Shown here: positions 55,504 through 64,000 of the stretch, piece after piece
How positions within the stretch are numbered: position 1 is the first letter of the stretch
Layout of the letters: every line of letters begins with the position of its first letter
The notes under the pieces: model-generated
What the model was told of the DNA's origin: nothing
The model's database searches: none
Seen by the model: only the letters and a program-made list of their open reading frames with translations
Assembly: GCA_945893045.1 (NCBI GenBank)
Contig: CAMDEA010000012.1
Location: forward strand, 1 to 64,000
Direction of reading: 5' to 3'
DNA length: 64,000 nucleotides
Source of the DNA: Planctomyces sp. SH-PL62
GTDB lineage: Bacteria > Planctomycetota > Planctomycetia > Planctomycetales > Planctomycetaceae
Translations under genes and position numbers: made by a program

Positions 55504-58500
55504 TTGACGGAATGCCGAAAGGGCCAGTTTGTGGCGTGGCGAGATTGGCTGAATTTGGTGGGGCTGGCATCACGGCGTTCGACGTCCGCGAGCGACGCCA
55601 CAACTATCGACTTTGAGCATCCGACTCCACCTGATCTCGCCCAGCGTTCCGTCGCGCCGACGGTGATCTTCACTCCGCCGACCAGCGACGATGCGGCGAC
55701 CGTCCAACAGCCAACCATCGCTCGCGAGCCGGGCACCGTGCTGTTGGAAACGGACGACAGGCGACCCGCTCAGAAGTATCCTGCCGACGATCTTTTGACC
55801 GTTGCGAATTTCACTTCAGACAATGATCTCACAGGGTTCATTCCCAGCGATCAGACCGAAGCCGGACTCTCGATCTCACCGAACAGAGACAGTGACTCCG
55901 CCGATCAACAACAAACCATCGCTCGCGATCCAGACACAATGTTGCTGGAAACGGATGGGACGAAATCACCTCGGAAGAATCCTGCGGATGATCTTTTAAC
56001 CGCAGCGGGTTCCTCTTCCGGCGATGAACTCACGGGAGTCTATGCCGGCAATCAACCCGCGGCATCGAAGACAACGCCTGCCGATCCTCTCCCATTGGAA
56101 GCGGTGATCGTTCCGGGCTATGACATTCTGGAAGAATTGGGCCGTGGCGGGATGGGTGTCGTTTACAAGGCGCGGCATCGCAAGCTGCATCGGCTGGTCG
56201 CGCTGAAAATGATTCTGGCGGGTGCGCATGCCGGAGCGTCCGGGTTGGCTCGGTTTCGCGCGGAGGCGGCGGCGGTCGCTCAATTGCAGCACTCCAACAT
56301 CGTGCAGATTTATGAGATCAGCGAGCACGAAGGTCGGCCGTACTTTTCGCTGGAGCTGATTGAAGGTGGCAGTCTCGATCGCTGCACACGCGAGAACCCC
56401 CCTTCTCCGCGCGCCGCCGCTCGGTTGGTCGAAACACTGGCGCTGGCGATGGGGTTTGCTCATCAGCGCGGCATCGTGCATCGCGACTTGAAGCCGGCGA
56501 ACATTTTGCTCGCGTCGATCAGTGGTCTGTCCTCCGTGTCGCGCAGAGAACAGCTCTCCGGAGACACTCTGCCGGTCGATCACTGGTCGCGGAACACCGT
56601 TCCCAAGATCACGGACTTTGGGTTGGCCAAGCGAGTCGATGACGAGTCGGGCATGACTCACACCGGAACGATCGTCGGCACACCCAGCTACATGGCTCCG
56701 GAACAGGCGCGTGGCAAGATTCACGAAGTCGGCCCGCTCTCCGATATCTATTCGCTGGGCGCGATCTTCTACGAGTTGCTCACCGGTCGGCCGCCGTTCA
56801 AAGCCGGCAACCCAATCGATACGATCCGGCAAGTGGTCGATCAGGAACCGGTCCCGCCGCGACAGATTGAGCCGCGCGTGCCGCTGGACCTGGAGACCAT
56901 TTGCTTGAAGTGTCTGCAGAAGGAATCGTCGCGGCGGTATGAAACAGCCGAAGCGTTGGCCGACGACCTGCATCGCTTCCTCAGTCAGGAGCCGATCCTC
57001 GCGCGTCCCATTTCGACGACCGAGCGTGCCTGGAAGTGGGCCAAACGCCGACCGGCGATGGTGGCGCTCATGGGAGTCAGCGTGGTTGCCGCACTGAGCA
57101 TGGTGCTGATGGTCATTTGGCACAACGTCTCGCTGAGCGAACGGCTGGACGAGGCTCTCGCGGACGAACGGAAAGCCCAGCAACGTGCCGACTCGGCGAC
57201 GGAAGAACAACGCTTGTTTCGCGTGCAGAACGAAGGGCAAAAGTTGTTCGACAGTGCTCGTGTCGCCGCCGCCGCCGGCAATTGGCCGAATGCGCGGCTA
57301 GAACTGACGAAGGCGCTGACGATTATCCGCCGCGAATCGCAACTCGATACGTTGAAGAAACCGGCGGAAGAGTTGCTCGCGAAGGTTGAGCAAGAATTGC
57401 AGCAGGTCGAACAGCAGCAGCAAGCTGAAGCCGCGCAGCGAACCGCGCAAACGCAGTTCCAAAAGTTCGCCGACCTGCGTGACGAGGCGCAGTTTCTGGG
57501 AAGCCTCTACACCGGCATGGATTTGGCTGCCAATCTCAAAGCCTCACGCGCCGCGGTTTATGCGGCGCTCGATGTCTACGGGGTCTCCTTGAAAGAGGAC
57601 ATCCCGCCGAAACTTAATGAGCATCTCAAGGAGACTCAGAAGTCCGAGATCATTGCCGACGTTTATCAACTCATTTTGATTCTGGCCGAGACCGAAGCCG
57701 AGTCCGCCCCCGATCAGAAGTCTCCGGAACAGACCGCGCAATTGCGCGAAGCGTTGCAGTTGCTCGATCAATCGCTCCGCTTCGGATCCCCTTCGCGAGC
57801 GTATCATCTGCGACGTGCGCGATACCTCAGTCGGCTGGACGATGACGAAGCCGCAGTTCAGGCCGAGGAAGCGGCGCAAGCCGCGCCCGTCACTGACGTG
57901 CTCGATCACTTCCTGATGGCCGACGAGTTCTATCGCCGCGCGAACTTCGACGAAGCGATTGAACAATTCGAGCAAGTGCTGCAACGCAAGCCGGATCATT
58001 TCTGGGCGCAGTATCTCAACGGGCTGTGCCTGCTGCGGCAGAACCGTCATGCCGAAGCGAAGTCGGCACTCACGGCCTGTCTGGCTCAGGGACGTGAGTT
58101 CGTGTGGCTGTATCTGCTGCGCGGTTTCGCGCATGGAGAACTCAAGGCGTGGGACGCGGCCGATGCGGACTTTCACAAGGCGTTGCTCATGCCGTTGGAT
58201 GACAATTCGCGTTACGTCCTGTTCGTGAATCGCGGCGTGCTGCGAATCCGGCAAGAGCGCTACGCCGACGCGATCGCCGATCTGAATGAGGCGATCAAGC
58301 TCAAGCCGACCGAGTATCAAGCGTTCGTGAACATGGCTCAGGCGTATCGCCGGCTCAATGATCTGGACGCGGCGCTGAAACAGCTTGATCTCGCCATCGG
58401 ACACGAACCGTCGCTGGCGCACCTGTATCGCCTGCGAGCGCGCCTGCATCTCGAACGGAACGAACCAGCGATGGCACTCGCCGACTTCGATCAGACGATC

Positions 58501-59256
58501 CAACGCGAGAACTCCGACAGTCCGTTCCGAACGGAGGATCATGTCGAGCGCGGGCGGCTGTTGCTGCGCGATGGACAGCATTCGGAATCGTTAGCCGCAT
58601 TCGATGCGGCCTTGGAGCTTCAGAAGGATCACTCGCTGGCTCAGCGGCTGCGAGCCGAGACGCTGTTCCATCTCCGCCGGTTCGAGGAAGTCATCGAGTC
58701 CTTCGACCGTTACTTGGAGAACGGCAAGCCGCTGGAGTCTGTCTATCGAGGACGTGGCTTGGCGAAGTCCGAGTTGGGCAAATACCCCGGTGCGATCGAG
58801 GACTTCACGAAGGCTCTGGAACTCCAGCCGACCTCGGCCGTGCAGGCGTATCGGGGCTGGATGCACGTCGTCTGCGAAGCCCCCAAGCTGGCCGAACGGG
58901 ACTTCCAATTGGCCATCGAATTGGACCCCAAAAACAGCGACGCCTACGCCGGCCGTGGCTTTGTGCGGGCCATCGCCAAGCAGTCTCAGGAAGCCATTGA
59001 AGACGCCGAAGAAGCACTCAGGCTGGGGCCGCGCACCCCCCGATTGATTTACAGCGCGGCCCGCATCCACGCCCAGGCCGCCGGAGCGGGTGACTCGCGG
59101 GTCTTTGAACTGATCAGCGAAGCCCTGGCCTTGTTGCCCGACGAGCAACGCTCCGCGTTCTGGACTACTCAGGTCCGAACTGATTCGGCCCTGGCCGCGA
59201 TCCGCAAACATCCGCGGTTCGTGCAACTGGAAAAAGAGATGTTGTCGAAGAAGTGA
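55504..59256 (+). CDS. Ser/Thr protein kinase with TM helix and TPR repeats
   Basis: 1250 residues. The start is uncertain: TTG at 55504 is the first start codon of the frame. Residues about 60-190 hold two diverged copies of a segment (TIAREPGTVLLETDD and TIARDPDTMLLETDG, each followed by PADDLLT). The kinase domain (about 205-495) has LGRGGMGVVYKARHRKLHRL, VALKMIL, IVHRDLKPANILL, DFGLAKR and GTPSYMAPEQARGK, all intact. Then comes a TM helix (MVALMGVSVVAALSMVLMVI), a coiled region and about ten TPR repeats. The layout, intracellular kinase and external TPR sensor, is common in planctomycetes. The stop codon is in a family D palindrome. Confidence 0.9.
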   Translation: MTECRKGQFVAWRDWLNLVGLASRRSTSASDATTIDFEHPTPPDLAQRSVAPTVIFTPPTSDDAATVQQPTIAREPGTVLLETDDRRPAQKYPADDLLTVANFTSDNDLTGFIPSDQTEAGLSISPNRDSDSADQQQTIARDPDTMLLETDGTKSPRKNPADDLLTAAGSSSGDELTGVYAGNQPAASKTTPADPLPLEAVIVPGYDILEELGRGGMGVVYKARHRKLHRLVALKMILAGAHAGASGLARFRAEAAAVAQLQHSNIVQIYEISEHEGRPYFSLELIEGGSLDRCTRENPPSPRAAARLVETLALAMGFAHQRGIVHRDLKPANILLASISGLSSVSRREQLSGDTLPVDHWSRNTVPKITDFGLAKRVDDESGMTHTGTIVGTPSYMAPEQARGKIHEVGPLSDIYSLGAIFYELLTGRPPFKAGNPIDTIRQVVDQEPVPPRQIEPRVPLDLETICLKCLQKESSRRYETAEALADDLHRFLSQEPILARPISTTERAWKWAKRRPAMVALMGVSVVAALSMVLMVIWHNVSLSERLDEALADERKAQQRADSATEEQRLFRVQNEGQKLFDSARVAAAAGNWPNARLELTKALTIIRRESQLDTLKKPAEELLAKVEQELQQVEQQQQAEAAQRTAQTQFQKFADLRDEAQFLGSLYTGMDLAANLKASRAAVYAALDVYGVSLKEDIPPKLNEHLKETQKSEIIADVYQLILILAETEAESAPDQKSPEQTAQLREALQLLDQSLRFGSPSRAYHLRRARYLSRLDDDEAAVQAEEAAQAAPVTDVLDHFLMADEFYRRANFDEAIEQFEQVLQRKPDHFWAQYLNGLCLLRQNRHAEAKSALTACLAQGREFVWLYLLRGFAHGELKAWDAADADFHKALLMPLDDNSRYVLFVNRGVLRIRQERYADAIADLNEAIKLKPTEYQAFVNMAQAYRRLNDLDAALKQLDLAIGHEPSLAHLYRLRARLHLERNEPAMALADFDQTIQRENSDSPFRTEDHVERGRLLLRDGQHSESLAAFDAALELQKDHSLAQRLRAETLFHLRRFEEVIESFDRYLENGKPLESVYRGRGLAKSELGKYPGAIEDFTKALELQPTSAVQAYRGWMHVVCEAPKLAERDFQLAIELDPKNSDAYAGRGFVRAIAKQSQEAIEDAEEALRLGPRTPRLIYSAARIHAQAAGAGDSRVFELISEALALLPDEQRSAFWTTQVRTDSALAAIRKHPRFVQLEKEMLSKK

Positions 59257-59332
59257 GCGGTACGGCGCTGGCCGCCGGTGTCGCGTGGAGAATCGATTCC
59301 ACGACACCGGCGGCTAGCGCCGTGCCGCTCAC
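59253..59332. repeat. family D palindromic element, 80 bp, with the kinase stop inside
   Basis: GTGAGCGGTACGGCGCTGGC at the left pairs with GCTAGCGCCGTGCCGCTCAC at the right, and the centre is GAGAATCGATTCCACGACAC. The kinase gene stop TGA (59254-59256) lies in the left arm. Confidence 0.94.
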
Positions 59333-59347
59333 AGAGGAAAACGATTC

Positions 59348-62300
59348 GTGATCATTCGGTGCCGAGGTTGGTCGCAACGCCGACGTTCCAGACGCCCTCG
59401 GCCAGCTTGGTCGTGTGCCTTGGAGCGGTTGGAAGGTCGTGGCTTGCTCAGCACAGACCCGTTGGTGGTGGCGATCAACCCGACTCCGGCCAATGTGACG
59501 GATCGCTCGATCGTCACGGCGAATGAAGTGGACTCGTACTCGTTCACGATTCGCGATGCGCTGGGCGGCGGAGTTTTGAATGTCGCTCTCGCCGCCACCA
59601 GCGTGGCGCTTGCCCCGCGTTTGACGCTCGCGCGAACGGATGAGACCGTTCTGATTCAATCCGACAGCGGTCACATCGGGCAGCACTTGAAGCCGGGAAC
59701 GTATTTGTTGAGCGTCTCGGCGCAATCGGGACAGGGCGACTATCGGTTGAGCACGCAGTTCACTCCGACTCAAGATCCCTTCCAACCGCCTGGGACAGGG
59801 AAGCGTCCGACGCTCGCGGTGGCGGACGTCAATGGCGACGGCTCCGACGATTTGATCACGGCAAACTACAACGACGACAGCGTGAGCGTCTTGCTGGGTG
59901 CTGGTGATGGCTCGTTCCAGGCGTTTACAAATTTTGCGGTGGACTCGTGGCCGCTGCGGATCTCAATGGCGACGGCTTTGCCGACATCGTCACGGGCAAC
60001 TACCTCAGCGGTGGCACGGTCAGCGTGCTGCTGGGAAATGGCAACGGCACCTTTCGGCCGACACAGAATTTCACGACGGGGGACGGTGCCCTCTTCCCGG
60101 TGATCGCCGACGTCAACGGCGACGGGCGGCCGGACATCGTCACCGGCAACTACCGAGCTGGCACCGTAAGCGTGCTGTTGGGAAACGATGACGGCAGCGG
60201 ACATGGCGACGGCACATTTGAGACTCTGCCGGAGATGGTGGTCGGTGCGTATGCCGCGTTCGTGTCCGTGGCCGACGTCAACGGCGACTCGCGGCCCGAC
60301 ATCATTAGCCCCAACGGCAGCGATTCTGTGAGCGTGCTCCTGAACCTGGGAAACGGGCCGGACGGCAAGCCTGTGTTTCAGGATCAGCTTCAGTTTCCCA
60401 CGACCGATTTTCCCTTCGCAGTCGGGATTGCCGACTTCAACGGAGACGGCAAACCGGACTTGGCCAGCGCTCATCGCAACGATGACACGGTTCGCTTGCA
60501 GGTTGGAATCGGCAACGGCACGTTCGGGGCCGAAGTCAGCTTTGACGTCGGCGATACTCCCTATGCGATGGTCGTGGCGGATGTGAACGGCGACGGCCGC
60601 CCCGATATCGCGGTCGCGAACCGCAACGCCGGCACGGTCAGCGTGCTGCTGAGCAAAGGGAACGGCACGTTCCAACCCCAGGTGACGCTTCCGGTCGGTC
60701 AGCGGCCTTTGACCATTCGAGCAGCGGACATCAATCGCGATGGGCACACCGATCTGCTCGCCGCCAATGCCGACGACAATACCGTCAGCGTGTTGCTGGG
60801 ACGCGGCGACGGATCGTTCTCTTTCCCGGCCGGGGCCGTCGCCGCGGCTGGCAAGCGCCCGTTTCTTTTTGCAGTTGGCGATCTCCGCGGCGACGGACAT
60901 GCCGACATCGTCACCGCCAACAGTTCCAACGGCTCGTTGAGCATTCTGCTCGGCGCGACGGACGGCTCGTTCCAGCCACACCAGACTCTCGACGTCGGCG
61001 ACCAGCCGATCGGCGTGGCGATGGCGGACTTCAATGGTGACGGCAAGCTCGATCTGGTGGTCACCAATAAAGCGGACGACACGGTGGGCGTGCTTCTGGC
61101 GCTGGACACGGGCGGCTTCGGGCCGCAGACAACATTCGCCGTGGGAACGAAGCCGTTGTATGTCGTGACGGCCGATCTCAACGGCGATGACGACCTGGAC
61201 ATTGTTGTGACCAACAACACCGGCACCTCGGTCAGCGTGCTGCTGGGAAACGGCGACGGAAGTTTTGCCCCGCAACAACAGTTGACGACCGGCGCAACCA
61301 CGTATGGAGTGGCCGTGGCGGACGTCAACGGCGACGGCCAACCGGACATCGTGGCCTCCAACTACGGCGACAACTCGGTGAGCGTTCTGCTGGGCAACGG
61401 CAACGGAACCTTTCAGGATCAGCAAGTCGTCGCGAATGTCGGCGCGCTCCCCTCCGCATTGGCTCTGGACAAGGTCAACAGCGATGACTTTCTCGATCTC
61501 GTCGTCGCCCTCGGCGGCGACAACAAAGTGGCGGTGTTGCTGGGCAACGGCGATGGAACATTCCAGCCAGCACAAGCGTTCGACACCGGCGGCGTGCCGA
61601 CCGGAGTGGCGCTGGCACGCTTCAACAACGACACGTTCCTCGATGTTGTGGTCTCCAATCGCGCCGACAACAGCGTCAGCGTGCTCCTGGGAAACGGTGA
61701 CGGCACGCTTCAGGTCCACCAGACTTTTGACGTCGGCCGACAGCCTTTTTCCGTGGCGGCCACTGACGTCACCGGCGACGGTCGCCCCGACATCATCACC
61801 GCCAACGCCTCGGACAGCACTGTGAGCGTGCTGGAAGGCCAAGGCGATGGCACCTTCTCACCACAGAGTCCGTTCGCACTCGGCAAGCGGCCTTATGCCG
61901 TGGTCGTTGCCGATGTCAGCGGCGACGGAAATCCGGACACCATCACCGCCAACTACAACGCCGGCACGGTCAGCTTCGCGCGAGGCAACGGCAACGGCTC
62001 GTTTCAGACACCGCAATCGTTCGCCGTCGGGAACAAACCTTTGGCGGTCACGCTGGCCGACCTGAATCGCGATGGTCGGTCCGATCTCGTGACGGCCAAC
62101 AGCGCCGACAATTCGGTGAGCGTGCTGCTGGGCAACGGTGATGGCACCTTCCAAACGCAGCGCGCGACCAACGTCGGCCGGCGGCCTTCCGATGTGACCG
62201 TTGCGGACATCAACGGCGACGGACATCTCGACTTGATCGTCGGCAACTACGACGACGATTCCGTCAGCGTGCTCCTCGGCCGAGGCGATGGCTCGTTCGC

Positions 62301-64000
62301 TGTTCAATCTGCCGCAGGCAGATTTGCCGTCGGCAATGGTCCCAATGCCCTGAGCGCTGCCGACCTCAACGGCGACAACAAGCCCGACCTCGTCGTCGCG
62401 AACATCTTCGACGATACGGTGAGCGTACTGCTCAACACGGGGACCGGAGTTGGCGGCAACGCTTCGTTTCAGTCTCAAGTAGCATTCGCCGTCGGCGCGC
62501 AGCCTTACGATGTCGCCATCGCCGACGTCGATGGCGACGGCCAGCCGGATCTGATCACGGCGAACTACGGCGGCAACAGCGTCAGCGTTCTGCGGGGAAA
62601 CGGGCTGGGTTCCTTCGGCACGCAGCAGATTGCGTCCGTCGGTGAGCGGCCGGTGGCGGTCTCCGTGGCGGACGTCAACGGCGATCGACGGCCGGACCTC
62701 GTCACCACCAACCGCCGCGATGGCACCTTGAGCGTTCTTCAGAACAACGGCGGCACCTTCGCGCTTTCGCAAACATTGGACGCCGGTACTCAGCCGGTCT
62801 CGACCGCTGTGACGAACGTCAACGGCGATGGCCGACCCAGCATCGTCACCGTCAATTACAGCAACCGCACGCCGCGCGTCTTGTTGGCCAGCACCAGCTC
62901 CTTCAATCCCGCCACTCCTGGCAATGCGACCGAGAGCTTGAACAACACGGCGCTGGTGGATCTCACCCGCGACGGCATCCGCGACAGCGTCATCCTGGAC
63001 GCCTCGGGCAACGTCTTGTTCCGTCAAGGATTGGCCGGCAGCGACGGTGCCTTCGTGCCCCCGATGATCCTCAACGCCGACCGGCGCGCCCGCGACCTGA
63101 CGATCGTGAACAACGGCAGCAGTCTGAGCGTCGCCACCGCCGATTCGAGTTTCGATCCGGTCCTGAGCGCCGCGGCCAACCAGTTTCTTTATACGGTGTC
63201 GCTCTACGCGGTCTCCGCCGGATCAGTCACCCGCACCACGGCCTTTACGTCGCTGCTGCTGCCGACGCGCATCGTGGCGGCGGATCTGACCGGTGACAGC
63301 CGAGACGACATCGTCGTGGCCAACTCGTTGGACAACAGCATTCAGGTGTCTTTCTTTCAGCAACTCAATCACTCGTTCAGCGAGCCGATCACCCTGACCA
63401 CGGGCGAGGCCCCTTCCAACGTTGTGGTCGTGGACATCAACGGCGACGGCTTACGAGACATCGTGGCGACGGACCAAGCTTCCGGCGACATCAGCGTTTT
63501 TCTCAATGACATCAGCCATTCGTTCAGCACCAGCCTCCGCTTTCGCGCCGGCAACGGACTGTTTGGCTTGGACACGACCGGCTCGGCCCCCGTGGTCACG
63601 AGCCTGCTGCAATCCGTCAGCCTCGCGGCCGGTGACTTCACTGGTCTCGGCCGCAATGACCTCGTTGTGGTCAACCGAGGCACGCATTCCTTCAGCGTCT
63701 TGTCCAACAACGGCCGCGGTGGTTTCGACAATCCCAGCTTGAGTCTGACGACTTCCACCAGCGATGGCTTCGACATCAACAACCAACCCGGTGCCGTCGT
63801 GGCCGGCGACTTCAATCGGGATGGTCGGCTCGACGTGTCCGTGCTGATGGAAGACACCGGCGAGCTGTGGATCTTCACCAAACAAACCAACGGTTCTTTT
63901 CGCCACACGTTTTCGATCCCGGTCGGCGATCAAGCCACGGGGTTGTCCGTGATCCCCGGCAGCAGCGACGGGCTGTTGGATTTGCTCGTCGGCAACGGCT
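59348..64000 (+). CDS. giant VCBS/FG-GAP repeat protein with LEPR-XLL-like N-terminus (frameshifted, continues past window)
   Basis: GTG start at 59348, with AGAGGA nine bases upstream. The N-terminus has ALERLEGRGLLS, resembling the planctomycete LEPR-XLL motif. Then about twenty repeats follow of the type VADVNGDGRPDIVTANY ... SVSVLLGNGDGTF, each carrying a DxNxDG calcium site. Between 59908 and 59947 the frame moves by one: the first frame runs to a stop at 60103, while the repeats continue in another frame to the window end with no stop. A single missing base at the GCGGTGG/ACTCG junction would restore FAVG-LVAAADLNGDG. So this is either a pseudogene, a sequencing error or programmed frameshift. 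It would be a very large cell-surface or secreted protein. Confidence 0.9.

Noticed and set aside
59866-61842. Long open frame of 658 codons on the minus strand
   Set aside because: It is the antisense shadow of the VCBS repeat gene; the plus strand shows clear DxNxDG repeats and the minus-strand peptide has no recognisable domain.
61858-63027. Open frame of 389 codons on the minus strand
   Set aside because: Also opposite the VCBS repeats and rich in biased repeats; no independent coding support.

Overview
The window looks like a chromosomal segment of a Planctomycetota (planctomycete) bacterium. The evidence is the mix of families: a Tat-exported DUF1501 protein, a DUF1080 protein, an LEPR-XLL-like N-terminus on a giant VCBS/FG-GAP repeat protein, large Ser/Thr kinases fused to TIR or TPR modules, a DUF6513 dihydropteroate-synthase-like protein, and pseudopilin genes. 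GC content is fairly high. I saw no rRNA, tRNA, CRISPR array or intact insertion sequence.

Layout. Positions 1-5300: the end of an ABC ATPase, a TIR plus double-kinase protein, and a decayed DNA methyltransferase remnant. 5.4-9.8 kb: a giant class III cyclase/ATPase/TPR protein built like soluble adenylyl cyclase. 10.3-17.5 kb: an HD hydrolase, a degenerate ABC exporter with an ABC-2 type permease, acylphosphatase, a DUF4259 protein, a CehA-like PHP protein and a bestrophin-like channel. 17.9-27.2 kb: a rhomboid protease, a DUF1080 protein, a TPR lipoprotein, a four-gene pseudopilin operon (GspG-H-I-J type) and a GNAT. 27.4-33.3 kb: a DUF6513 protein with an SDR, an ArsR regulator and a TolC-like lipoprotein. 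33.3-44.1 kb: a beta-helix protein, a halogenase-like flavoprotein, a radical SAM protein divergent from queC, a GT4 glycosyltransferase, the DUF1501 protein, a secreted unknown and an HtrA-like protease. 44.4-51.7 kb: metabolic genes (nadA, a YjhG/YagF-type xylonate dehydratase coupled to a small membrane protein, gcvT, purH, and a deoxyhypusine-synthase-like protein). 51.8-64 kb: an acyltransferase, a CphA2-like cyanophycin synthetase, a kinase-TPR protein and the start of a VCBS repeat protein that carries a frameshift.

The most striking signal is not a gene. The window is full of palindromic, REP-like elements in at least eight sequence families. Most lie between genes, but several sit inside open reading frames and keep the frame: two 99-bp copies in the radical SAM gene, one 57-bp copy in the flavoprotein gene and one of about 59 bp in a pseudopilin leader. 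Others supply the stop codons of neighbouring genes. This resembles the logic of Rickettsia palindromic elements, but in an unrelated bacterium with its own sequence families.

Other points worth attention are the CphA2-like protein with a lost Mur-ligase P-loop, the sAC-like cyclase with one complete composite active site, an ABC exporter whose nucleotide-binding motifs are nearly all degenerate, an SDR lacking its catalytic Tyr, and a radical SAM protein resembling the archaeosine-synthase partner family (COG1244) beside queC. Family assignments come from reading motifs by eye; no database search was run.
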